Below are positions 1 through 11,905 of a stretch of 64,000 bases of DNA, one piece after another. Below the pieces are notes generated by a model. That model was not told the DNA's origin, did no database searches, and was given only the letters and a program-made list of their open reading frames with translations. The stretch is taken from the NCBI GenBank assembly GCA_025506515.1, contig CM046452.1:72019080-72083079 (forward strand), written 5' to 3'. The DNA is from Flaveria trinervia. Taxonomy: Eukaryota > Streptophyta > Magnoliopsida > Asterales > Asteraceae. Numbering within the stretch: position 1 is the stretch's first letter; each line of letters opens with the position of its first letter. The translations under genes and the position numbers were made by a program.

Positions 1-600
1 GAATAGATTGTATCTCAAAAAACGGTTATACACATTCCAAATGGCTCCTGGGAAGTCAATTGAAGATCATACTAATGAATTTAACAAGTTGGTATTGGAT
101 CTTGAAAACATCAAAGTTGAATTAGATGATGAAGACCAAGCAACATATTCTTGACATCTTTGTCATCCTCTTATGAGCATTTTGTGGATACTTTGATGTA
201 TGGTAGGGACACTCTTACCATGGAAGAAGTATTGGCAGCTCTCAATTCAAAAGAATTGAAGAAGAGAACTGACTATAAAGAAGATGGTGGAGAGGGCTTG
301 GTAGTTAGGGGGAGATCTGAACAAAGAAACTTCAAGCAGAGAAGTGTCTCAAAGTCCCGATCCAAGTATAAAAAGAGGTGTTATGTGTGTGGATCAGAAA
401 AGCATTTCAAGAAATATTATCCTGACTTGAAAAGAAAAAAGGGTGAATCAAGTGGATCAAAGACTCATTCTGGACATAATGCACATGATGATCCTTCTTA
501 TGGATATGAAAGTGCAGATGTGTTGGCTATCACAAGCAGTGGCAAGGAGGATGAGTGGATTATGGATTTAGGGTGCTCATTCATATGACATCGGTGAAGG
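1..600 (+). pseudogene. Broken gag and protease start of Ty1/copia element 1
   Basis: The window opens inside a retrotransposon gag gene. Codons before about 147 read as the gag capsid region, then a stop or frameshift moves the frame to an ORF at 151-588. That ORF carries a CCHC zinc knuckle (RNA binding) at 379-420 whose last Cys is replaced by Tyr. The protease active-site triplet expected as D-S/T-G reads DLG at 565-573, and the frame breaks again just after it. Gag would package the RNA and protease would cut the polyprotein; both are dead here. Identification as copia rests on domain order with the downstream pol. Confidence 0.85.
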
Positions 601-639
601 AGTTCTTTAAAGAACTAAAGATTGAAGATATTGGATAGT

Positions 640-1819
640 TAAGCTAGGGGATGATAGACCTTGAAAGATTGTGGGTCATGGTACAGTGACTCTAAAAATG
701 AAGAATGGCATGGAAGTGGATCTTCATGATATAAGGTATATTCCTAGTCTTAAAAGGAGCTTGTTGTCTTTAGGGATGTTGGAGAGTTCTGGTTACCATG
801 TTAGTCTTAGAGATGGTAAGGCTAAGGTGATAAAGGGGTCAATGGTAGTATTGTCTGGGAGTAGAAGGGAAAATAATATCTACTTACTAGAGAGTGCTGG
901 TGTAGTAGAAACTCAGGTGGCATCTGCCTCAAGTGATAGTAGTTCTAAGGCTATGTTGTGGCATAGGAGACTTGGTCACATCAGTCAGGGACTAGTGGAG
1001 TTGCAAAAGCAACAGGTAATGACTGTCCTACATAATTGTGATTTTGGTTTTTATGAAACTTGTATTCTTGGTAAACACAAGAGAGTAAAGTTTACAAAGG
1101 CTAGGTATATCACAAGAGGGGTATTAGACTATATTCATTCTGATTTATAGGGTCCTGCTAAGGTTGATTCCTTGGGTGGTGCTAGATACTTTATGACCTT
1201 GATTGATGATTTTTCAAGAAGACTTTGGGTGGTTATCTTAAAGAATAAGAGTGATGCTTTCAATAAATTCAAGGAATGGAAAGTCCTTGTGGAAACTCAA
1301 ACTGAAAGAAAAGTCAAGAAGTTAAGAACTGATAATGGGTTGGAGTTTTGCAGTCATGAGTTTAATAAGTTTTGTAAAGTTCATGGTTTGGCTGAGAGTA
1401 TGAATAGAACTTTTCTTGAAAAGGTAAGGTGTATTTTGGCTAGTTCTGGTTTACTCAAGTTGTTCTGGGCAGAAGTTGTTTCCACTGTAGCATATTTGGT
1501 CAATAGGTCTCCATCAGCAGCATTAGATATGAAGACACCTATGGAGGCATGGTTAGGAAGAAAGAGTGACTATGGAAAAACTAAGGTGTTTGGATCTTTG
1601 GCTTATGCTCATGTTAGCCAAGGAAAGTTGGAACCTAGGGCATGTAAATGTGTCTTTGTAGGATACCCTGAAGGTGTTAAAGGGTATAGGTTATGGAGGC
1701 TAGAAGGGGACAGACCTAAGGTGATAGTGATCAGAGATGTTATTTTTCAAGAGAATGTTATGTATAAAGACATTCAAGAAAAAGGAAAGTCAAAGGTTGA
1801 AGATCAGAGTGGGGTTTAG
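640..1819 (+). pseudogene. Broken pre-integrase and integrase region of copia element 1
   Basis: The ORF at 671-1150 has the GAG-pre-integrase signature LWHRRLGH, then an in-frame stop at 1148-1150 falls inside the integrase core just after HSDL. The core resumes with LIDDFSRRLW and RTDNGLEF (second catalytic Asp). About 16 codons that normally lie between the second Asp and the catalytic Glu motif are missing: the sequence passes straight from FCKVHG to LAESMNRT. The integrase could therefore not fold normally. The domain order (integrase before reverse transcriptase) is what defines copia rather than gypsy. Confidence 0.88.
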
Positions 1820-1825
1820 GTTGAG

Positions 1826-3582
1826 GTGGAGCAGCAAGGTGTAAATGATAAAGGTGTTGATAAAGGTACCTCTGGTAGCCAGGGAGATGGTATGGATGAT
1901 TACCAATTGGCTAGGGATAGACAGAGGAGACAAGAGATACCTCCACTCAGGTTTAAAGAAGGGATGGATTTGTCTGCACTGGTATTTGTTGCTGCTAAAG
2001 AAGAAAGCATTTATGAACCATTCAAATACTTTGAGGCAGTTTTTGTGAAAGAAAGATCAAAATGGTGTAAGGCCATGGAGGAAGAGATGGAATCTCTGTA
2101 CAAGAATGGCACATGAGAGCTGGTTGATAAACCTGAGGGTCACAAACCTGTGTCATGTAAATGGCTATTCAAACTAAAAGATGGGATTTCTGAAGGTGAA
2201 CCACCTAGGTACAAAGGTAGAGTGGTATCTAAGGGGTTTACACAGAAGCCAGGTGTGGATTATAATGAAATATTCTGACCTGTGGTGAAACATTCATCTA
2301 TTAGGGATATGCTATCATTGACTGCTTAAATGGATATGGAGCTACATCAGTTAGATGTAAAGACTGCATTTTCGCATGGGAAGCTCGATGAAACTATCTA
2401 TATGAAGCAGCCGGAGGGGTTTGAGGTTAAAGGGCAAGAAGAGAAGGTATGTCTCCGTACGAAGTCTTTATATGTGCTGAAGCAATCCCCTAGACAGTGG
2501 TATAAAAGCTTTGATGAACATATGGAGACTAATGGGTTTAACCGGAGTAGCTATGATAGTTGTGTGTATTTTAGAGAATACAGTGAGAACATATTTGTAT
2601 ATTTGTTGATGTATGTTGATGACATGTTGGTCGCTTGTTCAGACTTGAAGGAAGTTGAAGCTACTAAGAAGATGTTGATGTCATAGTTTGAGATGAAAGA
2701 TCTAGGTGAAGCAAAGAAGATATTAGGCATGGAGATTACAAGGGAGAGAGAGCACAGGGTGTTGAAACTATCTCAAAGGTCTTACTTGGAGAAGGTACTA
2801 AGTAACTATAGGATGGATAAGTTGAAGCCAGTAACTGTTCCTATAGGTGCTCATATTAAATTGTCAAGTTTTGATTGTCCTAAGTCAGAAGCTGAAGTTA
2901 GAGATATGGAAAAAGTACCTTATGCCAATTTTGTTAGGAGCTTGATGTACTTGATGGTTTGTACAAGGCTGGATATTGGGCATGCTGTGAGTTTAGTCAG
3001 CAAGTATTTGTCAAATCCGGGTAAAGCTCATTGGGTTGCTGTGAAATGGATCTTGAGATATCTCAAGGGTACTAAGCACTATGGTCTAGTGTTTGGACGT
3101 CATGAACATAAGAAGATTGATAGGATTGTTGGTTATGTGGATTTAGATTTTGCCAAGGACCTGGATAGGGGTAGATCTATTACAGGGTATGCATTTCAAA
3201 AACTGGGCAACTTGGTTAGTTGGAAAGCTCAGTTGCAGCATGTGGTGGCATTATCTACAATGGAGGCTGAGTATATAGCATTGACTAAGGGTGTCAAGGA
3301 AGCTATATGGTTGCATGGTTTTGTTTCTGAATTGGGAATCAAAGTTGCAGACTTAGTGGTATTCTGTGATAACCAGGGTGCAGTTCAGTTGTCAAAGAAT
3401 AGCATATTTCATGAGAGAAAAAACACATTAATGTGAAGTTACACTTCATACGGGATGTGGTGAATGCTGGAAGGTGAAAGTGGAAGGTGTGTCCACTTTG
3501 GAGAATCCAACAGAGGTGTTTACAAGGTCTTTCCCTGGTGGCAAGTTCAAGTTTTGCTTGGATGCATTGGGAGTTGGTTAAA
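1826..3582 (+). pseudogene. Broken reverse transcriptase and RNase H of copia element 1
   Basis: Reverse transcriptase is recognisable from KWCKAMEEEMESL (about 2060), through QLDVKTAF, to the catalytic YVDD at 2612-2623. RNase H follows, with its Asp in YVDLDFAKD, Glu in MEAEY and Asp in FCDNQGA. Stops or frameshifts lie near 2114, 2278, 2327, 2684 and 3434. The tail after 3436 continues in another frame to a terminal LDALGVG near 3580. The RNase H and its tail resemble the Tork/Tnt1 lineage; that lineage call is from recognition and would need a tree. Confidence 0.88.
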
Positions 3583-3592
3583 ATCTTGTTTT

Positions 3593-3610
3593 GGATTTTA
3601 AGGTTGAGAT
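3593..3610 (+). other. Polypurine tract of copia element 1
   Basis: Just after the end of the RNase H frame lies a purine-rich AAGGTTGAGATT directly followed by TGTGAAG at 3611. In plant copia elements the motif AAGGTGGAGATTGTTGG marks the polypurine tract and the first bases of the 3' LTR, so this is the plus-strand primer site and fixes the LTR start at 3611. Confidence 0.6.
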
Positions 3611-3640
3611 TGTGAAGTATTAAAAGCCAAAACAAGTGGT

Positions 3641-4701
3641 AAATTGTTCATCCGCATTTGTTCATCCGCATTTGTTCATCCGCATTGACCTTACTCATCC
3701 GCATTTCCCATACTTAGTCAATGTTCATCCGCATTTCATCCATTACTCATCCGCATTCCTATACTTGGTCAATGTTCATCCGTATTTCATCCATTACTCA
3801 TCCGCATTGACTTACTTAGTGGTTAATGCTCATCCGCATTAATTGTCATCCGCATTGACTTTCCATACTCATACGCATTGACTTTCTTAGCAGTTAATAC
3901 TTATTCGCATTAGCTGTCATCCACATTGACTTTCCATACTCATCCGCATTGATTTTCCATACTCATCCAAATTGATTTTCCATACTCATCCGCATTGACT
4001 TTTGAACACTTGGGCAGATTTAAAACTTAAACATATGAGCCCTAAACATCATATCTTAGTTCCCAAGTACCATCAATCATGTTCTAAGCTTAAGTCTTGC
4101 CTTCTAAGCCTTAGAAACATCATCATACATCATCAAGCAAGAACATAGCCACACATAACATCATAACATCAACATACACGTAGTTAAACATATGGGTAAA
4201 AACCCAGTTAAATGAAAACATACATTCATACATTCCCAGCCCCAATATCAGCTAAAAACTAGTAAATGAGGGGTTCTAGAACTCCCCTTTGCAGCTCTTG
4301 AGTATGACATCTTCCAAACTCGTTTGCAATTGAGTTCAACAGCCTAGAAACCCACTAAAAAGATACCCGAACACATACAAACACACATAAGCATAAACCC
4401 GAGGATAAAACCAGTCAAGAACATCATGAACACGTGAATTCTTACCTTGAATTTGAATTCTTCTTGTTCTTCTTTCTAAAACCGAGAGTTCTCTGCTGCA
4501 CTTGCTACTTTCTCTCTCTAAAATCTGAAGATTAGTGATGTGTGTGACATATAGGCGGCCACACCACCTTTTACACCCATTTTTCAAAGATTTTGTCTTT
4601 TTGGACACTTTTTACTCTTAACTTGGATAAAACATCTTTTCTTTCTTTTTACTTCATTTTATTCTTTCTTTCTTTGTCTTTAAAAATAACCAGGTGTTAC
4701 A
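3641..4701 (-). mobile_element. Truncated copy of the 2-kb LTR family
   Basis: The right edge at 4701 ends in CCAGGTGTTACA, the reverse complement of the TGTAACACC terminus seen at 14550 and, reversed, at 19540, 26535 and 28347. Moving left are the same landmarks as in the other copies: a splice-donor-like AAG/GTAAGA (reverse, near 4440), a GAGTTCTAGAACCC-like block, then a minisatellite. The other end (TGTAAGGCC) is missing, so the copy is truncated inside or just beyond its repeat array. It sits in the 3' LTR of copia element 1. Confidence 0.75.
3648..4008. repeat. CATCCGCATT minisatellite inside the truncated LTR
   Basis: The decamer CATCCGCATT recurs more than fifteen times with variable spacers (TTGT, GACTTTC, GACTTACTTAG) and larger higher-order units such as CATACTTRGTCAATGTTCATCCG. 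It occupies the same relative place as the GCGCATGGGC and TCGCATGA arrays of the other LTR copies. I see no coding capacity in it. Confidence 0.85.
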
Positions 4702-5023
4702 GAAGGTTATGTTTGCTTCTAATGGATTTGAAGTGTACTTTGGAGTTCCTCAGAAGTATGTGTATCTTCCGAAGGAAATCTTCCAAAGGGTTATTTCCAT
4801 TCGAAAGATTTAGTTTAGGGTCCTTAGTGTAAATTCTTAATTTTGTTGAGTGTTCGTTATAGTTAGTTAATCCACTATAAACAAGGATTAGATGTAATCG
4901 GTAAGGGATCCAAAATCATTCCAATCATAATAATCATTTGAAAGTTCTTGTTCACAACTTTATTCTTGTATCATCTTTGTATTGTTGGTATTTCGCGTTC
5001 GTATTCTCAATTAGGTTTACAAC

Positions 5024-5559
5024 ACAAACTATAGTTAGTTTTACATAACTTTTAAAGTACATGATTTCTTTATAATAATACTACTTAAAAGAAACTTTTT
5101 AATTTCTTAAAACTTGTTTTAATGATTCTTATTACAGTAATTATTTTCTCTCTTATTTCATGATCAAGATATACTGGTTTGCATTTATGTTCTATTCTTT
5201 GTCATGATCTTTAATACTCGTGTTTGTTTATCTTAGTTTCACAATTTCCCTTTGATTTTGTTTTGAGTTTATCGATCTTCAAATTAGCTCTGACTAGTTT
5301 GGATAATCTAATTTTGAATTGTTTAATTTGCACAAAATGACACATGTGCACCGAACGCAATTTGCCTGTTCAAATATCTTCGAGTTTGATTTTTGCTGGA
5401 GCTTAGTAAGACTTTGCAAGATCGATTCAGCCACAGAGATCGACTCCATTGTATCCATTATATATCTTGTTTTATTTATGTTTAGTTTTTCTTTTATTTT
5501 TTTTATTCATACTCTAGAATCACCATAAGAAAATTTAATATATTTATTGTTATCGATTA
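5024..5559. other. No gene recognised
   Basis: AT-rich sequence between the copia LTR and a CACTA-like end. A 69-codon open frame at 5319-5528 has no recognisable motif and a low-complexity hydrophobic tail; I do not treat it as a gene. Confidence 0.5.
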
Positions 5560-5671
5560 AATAGCCTCTTCTGTTGCAACGACAACAACGTAGGTATAGG
5601 ATATAACGACGATTTTCTCATGCTATATAGTGACAACTTAGTCGGCAAAACAGCTCTAAATCCTTGTAGTG
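5560..5671 (-). mobile_element. CACTA-like transposon terminus
   Basis: The sequence ends in CTTGTAGTG at 5671, the reverse complement of CACTACAAG, which is the classic terminal motif of plant CACTA (En/Spm) elements. Inside it are short subterminal motifs (GACAAC, AACGACGA, GTCGGC) of the kind that bind CACTA transposase. I did not find the partner terminus to the left, so this is either a truncated end or part of a rearranged element. Confidence 0.5.
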
Positions 5672-8009
5672 AATATAGAATTTAAATATATAAATATTTT
5701 TATACAACATTTACACACGTTTAAGTTATTATATTACAAATAAGTGGCGTTACATATAATATTACCCATCGTTCATAATGAATTTGCTAAAGGTCATGAA
5801 TTTGCTAAAAGTCATGAATTTGGAGGCCCCCATCTAGAAAGTAGGTAATTGTCTAAAAAAGTGAGAGCTTGAATGGACCATATAAAGCATAACAAGTAGA
5901 ATCAATCAATTAGGAAAGTATAAAGCTTCAGTTTTAGCTTTTTAAAATCTTAATCGGACACTCTTAAATTGCCTACATTCCATACACAATTAATGTTAGA
6001 ACAACTTAACGTTAGATAAAAGAATAAATAAATAAGCATTATCTTTTATACATTGCTAGTGAGTGAACTCATACATTAATACTCAACTTATGGTTTTTAA
6101 AAAGTTTGAATACATAATTTTTAATTTTTTAAATTTACCCCATTATCTTGTATACTCTTATTTGATAACTATACTTATATTTTAGATTTTAATCTTTAGT
6201 TTAAAATTAATTTTTTTTATAGTATTTCGACGTGGATTTGAAAGTGATTTGGTATTTATTTTTGTATTTATATATTCAAAAATATTAGTAAACAATTAAC
6301 ATTTTACGGTTTTAGAGCCATATTATAAATGTATAAGAGGTAACTATAAATTAAAAAGTATTAAATAATAACTGAGTGTTATATTTTTTCAATTGTAGCA
6401 GACTTGAAAATAAAGTAATAAGTTACATGCATTATAACTTAGTTATAATTTATGATCTTATGACTTATGTTAATTTTAACTTAAAAAACTAATTATAATT
6501 ACATGAACATTAAAAAGTAAATATTATTAATTTAATTTTAATATTAATAGTGTTTAATATTAAATGATAATATTAATAATAATCATAATAATAATAGAAA
6601 TACAAAAATAAAAGAATTTCCTGCTAATATGTATCTCAACTTTTAAAAATATTAAAAAAGGAAAATATTATATTTTCAAATGCATCACAATTTAAGAAAT
6701 TAGAAAAAAATAATGTCTTGAAGACCCTTTATTTCCTACTAAATAATGTGTCGCAAAGTTCTACGCCCTATTCTTTAGCAAATGTGTTATAAATTGTGTC
6801 ACAACCGTCAAAAATAGTATGACAATACGATTTTTGTCGCATATGTTGTCGGGAAAACTTATTTCTGACACGTTTCCGACAATATGTTATGTCGTGAAAG
6901 AATTATTGTTTTAGTATTAATATGTTTATTACCTTAAAAGTGCCTTTTAGATCCACATTATAATAGTTGAAATACCCCATTATAATTTCTTGTTTGTTCA
7001 TGCAACATATCTAGATAACTTAAAAAGCACAGTTTTACTGTTAGATTAAAAAGCACAGTTTTACTGTTAGAAGTAGAGTTATAATTGGTTTAGATGAGAA
7101 GCACGGTTGTTTCTTTATATTTCTTTTCTTCTGATATTTATTTCTTATTCTTTTAATTTTTTACTTGATCTTTATTTTTATTTCTTTTAAATTTGATTTT
7201 GTTAAAAGAATCAAATTTTTTCAATTGTTTCTTCTTTATTTTTTACAAAATTATTATTTTATTTGCATCATGTTAATTTATTTTGTCAACATTTTAATGT
7301 TATTTTTTAAAGTTGCATATAGTTTTTATATGACCTTTTAATTTCTATTCTAATGATATACTTTTGTGTTACAGTCAAATTATCCCCTTCAAGAATTAGC
7401 AAAAGAAAACCGTTATTGCTGGTTCACAATTCTAATTAATTAAATTTAAATGAGAATTTGACATCAATAAGGCTATTCTTTTGCGTTTATAATCATTTCA
7501 ACATTATTGTTTACCATATTACCACCAATATTAATTTCAACGATCAAGAAAATTTTGGTCGATGGTCCAAATGTTCCATGTCATGCAATATTATATTTTT
7601 ATATTATATAACCGACCACAAACATGTGAGAATCGAAGGTCATAAGGCTAGTAAGACAAGGTAATTAGGTAATGATTAAAATTTTGTCTGATTCCCTCGA
7701 AAAGGGGTTTCTTATTTCACTCGAAGTAGCTTGTTTACTGTGGTGGGGTGGGTGTGCATGATTAACGTGATGCTTGAATGGCTGACAAACGACACCGTAT
7801 CGTGTATGTGTATGCGCTGTTTAACTGTCAACTTTCACAACATGCAAGAACTTCATGACTTCCTATCATGCGTTGTTTAACTGTCAATTCTCACAATATG
7901 CAAGAACTTCATGACTTTCTATCTATGTATTTCGTGTCTCTCAAATCATCTCTTACGTCCCTCTTATTGTTAGATAACTAAAATAATATTTTTTATACAA
8001 ATTGAATTT
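5672..8009. other. AT-rich stretch with minor tandem repeats, no gene
   Basis: No coding region is supported. A 27-bp unit containing AAAAAGCACAGTTTTACTG is repeated twice at about 7018-7071. A 57- to 58-bp unit containing GTTTAACTGTCAA and GCAAGAACTTCATGACTT is repeated twice at about 7812-7927. A block at 6715-6905 is rich in TGTCG/CGACA words and might be the subterminal region of a decayed CACTA element. Confidence 0.5.
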
Positions 8010-8850
8010 AAAGAATTAAATGCATTTTTTACTTTTATAAAAATTATTATTCGAATCCAAAAGTTTAATTTTTTTATTTTCATTCAAATATTTCATAAAA
8101 TTTATGATTTGAATCCATTTAATTACTTCTAATTAACACCGCTAACTTTTTCAAATAAGTTTCTAACATTATGGGTATTTTTGTCAAAATAATAACAAAA
8201 TAAAAAAAAAATCAACTCTGCTCAGTCTTTGTTTAGTAATGACCATTGTGATTAGTCTTTTATTGCTTTGTATTGTAATTGTATTTTGGTTTAGTAATCT
8301 TTTTTTCGTCTTGTTAATTAAATAATAGATTTTTTGGTTTAAAGTTTAGTTATGGTTATGATGATTGATATTCATGATTATTATTCATAAACTGTTAGTA
8401 TCATATTGTTTATTGTTTTCTTAAACTTTTATGATGGTTAGTTTTTATGGTAATGATTCAAATTATTTGTATCACATAACTTGCTTGTATATCGATAATA
8501 TTTTTTATGTTATATATTTTATAAAGTTAAAAATGAGTCACTTTTAAATGGTTCTCATTATATTTTATTTATCTAATAGGTGGATTCAAATCAAAGTAAT
8601 GATTACCAGATGAGACTGAACACATGAGACCCCTCACGTAGAGTATATTTTTTATTTTGTAATTGATTTGACAAAAAAAAACTCTAATATAGGAAACTCA
8701 ACGGTAAAAGTTAATTGTATTAACTAGGAGTAGTTAAATGAATCCAAATCATATTTTTTGTGAAATATTTGAATGTAAATTGTAAAATTTAAACTTTTAG
8801 ATTCAAATAATAATTTTTATTAAATCTCAATGATAAAAACTGTATTTAAC
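8010..8850. mobile_element. Long inverted-repeat element (MITE/foldback-like)
   Basis: The left arm (about 8010-8230) and right arm (about 8610-8850) are reverse complements with mismatches. For example AAAATTATTATTCGAATCC on the left matches AAAATTATTATTTGAATCT read from the right, and CATTCAAATATTTCA is shared. The arms exceed 200 bp and flank about 380 bp of AT-rich DNA without coding potential. This suggests a non-autonomous DNA transposon with long terminal inverted repeats. Exact ends and the target duplication could not be fixed by eye. Confidence 0.6.
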
Positions 8851-9852
8851 TTTAAAGTAAATGATATAACAAATGTTCTTTTTTATTTTCAAAAACACAT
8901 GCCTGCTACTATTAACCATATATACCTGCAGTTTGTAGAAGTTTAATCTCGACCTCTTACCATGATGTCCCCTTGAAGACACTTCGAATTTAGTGTTCCT
9001 TTATTTTTGTTAACTACAAAATAAGCCAGTCATTGAGAGAGATTGATCCTAGGTTAGGAAGTAAAATTCGTCAAGCATTGACCATAAAGGAAGTTGCAAC
9101 TACCATAGTTAGGGTTTAGTAATTAGCAACTATTAATTAGACAACTTGTGAGTCGTTTTTATTTTACTGTTTTTTTAGAAACCTATTGTAATACATATCT
9201 TCATTAAATCTAACTGTAAAACCATTAATTTCTATAAAGATTTTGTAAGTTAGAGATAATATGTCATTGTTGAAATAAGAAATAATAAATAGTACATTAT
9301 GAAGATTACTAATTACAAAATTGTATTTTGCGATAATATAACTAAAATCACATGATTTAATAAAATGTTATATATTATATAAATAAACGTGAAGATTAAT
9401 ATTTTAAATTTATTTTGTTTATATTAATTATTAGAATCATTTATCATTGTTTACGTACTTTTAGATTTGAATTGTTTATATTTACTGAAAGTCACCTTTG
9501 TTATTTATTTGTTAATAGTATGGATTATGTTATAAATTCTGTGATATATGGACGGAAATGAAAAAAATTAAAATTTAATTAATTGATATAATTGTTGTAA
9601 ATTTAAATTACATATAATGAAAATATATAAAAAGTAATAGTTTTAAACATTCTTTACCTTTAACACTAGATAATGTAACGTATAACTGATCGTGGATAAA
9701 CACATGTTACATTAATGCATTTACGTATTTCTTTCTTTTTAATGGCTCTGGATGCTTTAACTATATTTGCCTAAGATAGAACCTGAGGCTTTAACTAAGA
9801 AGTTTACACCTTCGCATGTGGGAAGCATTTACATATCTATCATATATAATTT
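8851..9852. other. No gene recognised
   Basis: AT-rich intergenic DNA with no open frame of note, no RNA gene signal and no clear repeat boundary. Confidence 0.5.
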
Positions 9853-11905
9853 AACTAGGCTATAAACCCGTGTATTACACGGTCAAATAAAGAAAATATT
9901 TAATATTTGCTAGCGAGAACAATTAAATGATATTTTGTAATAAGATATAATTCAAATCTAGTATATGAAAATGGTTTATGTGATTAAAAATAGTCTGGAT
10001 TTTAGAAAATCTAATTGAAAGAGAGAAGAGAGAATATAATAATTAATCGTATACAATTTTGATAAGAGACACAAATTATGTAAATTCTTAAATGACTATA
10101 TTAACTTTTTGGATAGAAAATTGATATGAAAAAGTTTAGAAAGATGACACGTGATGTTCCTAAAGATTATTTTATTATACACTAAGCTAGTATCACATAT
10201 ATTATACGACTTGAATAAACAAAAATATTAATTAATTAGTAACGCAAAATTAAGAATTATAAAACCATAATTGAAAATAAAGTACGATTGAAATTACGTA
10301 TAAATAAATATTGTAAGCAAATAAACAATAACATCTTTTCCTTAAGCTTTTGTTTATAAACAAAATTGTGGTGTTTTTCATTTTTTGTTTTAAGAAAATT
10401 TTTCATAAGAACTATGAAAAATTTTTATAAAAAACTCATTGTATTAGAATATTTATTTTATATAAGTTTAATTTTTTAAAAGCGTGTTTTTAATAAAAAA
10501 TCGGGTTTTCAATTTTTAATTAATTTGTTTTTTAAGTTTAAAAATGATATGAATAATATTATTAGTAGATAGTATTATCATTAGTAATAGAAAGAAATGT
10601 GAAAGTTAGTATGAGGAGACCAACTATTCTTTTATGTGACATCTTAGTATATAGTATGATCATTTATTATATATAGATAGATAGCCTAGAAACCAGTGTA
10701 TTAAATGGATTCAATAATAAATATTTAAAATTTAGTAATTAAAATGAAGAGTTATCTTATGATATTATGATATAAGATATGAAAACTACATATATGTAAT
10801 AGTTAAGAAATAAACCATTTATATAATTTTTATAACTCTCTTATCTAAATAATTTATTTTGAGTTAATTTATATTTTGCTCCTTCAGTTTTGATAAAAAT
10901 CATTTTCATCCAAAAAATTATAAATATCAATTTACATCTAAAAGTTTTATAATTTATTTTAATTTTAATCCAAAAGTTTCATTAGGTGTTTCAAGTTAAG
11001 TCCAAAATAATTAATCTTTTGTACTGAAATTGAAAAAACTAATGAAAGATTTAAAGGTAAACTCATATTTTTAATCTTTTAGAGAAAAATATACTTTTAT
11101 CAAACATTAGGGAGCAAAATTAAAATTAACTTTTTTATTTTTAAAGATTTATTTTTAAAATATGTTCTAAATAACTTATTATAAAAATATTATTTATTAG
11201 AAACTCTAGTTTTAATTATTTTCGTTGTTTTGAAAAGATTTTTTTAGAAAAATTCATCTATATAATTTATTTTTGGAAAAAAGATTTAACTTTTTTGTGT
11301 GAAAAAATTCATATTTTATAAACATTTTGTATTTTAATTATTTCTATTTTTAATGAAAAGATATGTTTTTTTTTAATTTTCTTAATTTATACATTACTAA
11401 TTATCAACTTGTGGATGCATTATTTATTATACTATGTGCATTAAAGGTTGTATGTATTTTTTCTTTTTGTTTTTTAAACATAATACTTTTATATCTTTCA
11501 TAATTTAATCCTAATAATGTTTCACTTTCAACTTTAGTCACATATACATTTTATCTATTATAATTTTTCCGAATTGCGGTCTAAATTATGAGAGTTAACA
11601 TATCGTAACATGAACGTATGGTTCAACATTTTTATGCTTATTTTTTTTACAGATTAACATCCACTTCGCAACGTGCGGGTTTTAGATCAACTTAGTTATT
11701 GTTTTTAATATTTTATGTTTCATGTGTCTGTTCCTACGTTTATATATCTACTTTTCATTTGGTTTTATTTCATTCGTTTTTATTTCCTTTTTAATACGAG
11801 TTTTCCCGATATTAGTGATCACTGATAGTAACGTGACATTGGTGTTACTTGGTAATGTTTTAGCCCCTGCTGTAATGCGGATGACTTAATACTACTTAAA
11901 TCTAT
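9853..11905. mobile_element. Helitron-like non-autonomous element
   Basis: The left end ACTAGGC is followed by a small hairpin CCCGTGTATTACACGG (9867-9882), as near the ends of many plant Helitrons. The right part (about 11560-11905) is homologous to the right part of the element at 20126-22227: both contain CAACGTGCGGGT or CAACACGCGGGT, then TTAGATCAACTTAGT, then a GTTACTTGGTAATG or GTTACTCGATATAG block. No Rep/helicase gene is visible. A second CCTAGAAACCAGTGTATT start near 10683 suggests nesting. Boundaries are approximate, and the 3' end lacks a clean CTRRT at 11905. Confidence 0.45.
10862..11134. mobile_element. Small MITE with about 37-bp terminal inverted repeats
   Basis: The left end reads GTTAATTTATATTTTGCTCC then TTCAGTTTTGATAAA. 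The right end reads TTTATCAAACATTAGGGAG then CAAAATTAAAATTAAC, its reverse complement with a few mismatches. The element is about 270 bp, AT-rich and non-coding, and lies within the Helitron-like element. Confidence 0.65.

Larger units (their letters stand above)
3611..5023 (+). mobile_element. 3' LTR of copia element 1, split by a later LTR insertion
   Basis: The LTR begins TGTGAAG at 3611 after the polypurine tract. About 30 bp later the sequence switches to a CATCCGCATT repeat belonging to another LTR. From 4702 non-repeat sequence resumes and looks like the R/U5 part of a copia LTR, ending near 5020 in TTACAACA. No 5-bp duplication was found around the insert, because the insert has lost one end. 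The right boundary is approximate; the matching 5' LTR is outside the window. Confidence 0.5.

Noticed and set aside
6715..6905. CACTA subterminal region
   Set aside because: Rich in TGTCG/CGACA words but no CACTA terminus nearby; left unassigned.
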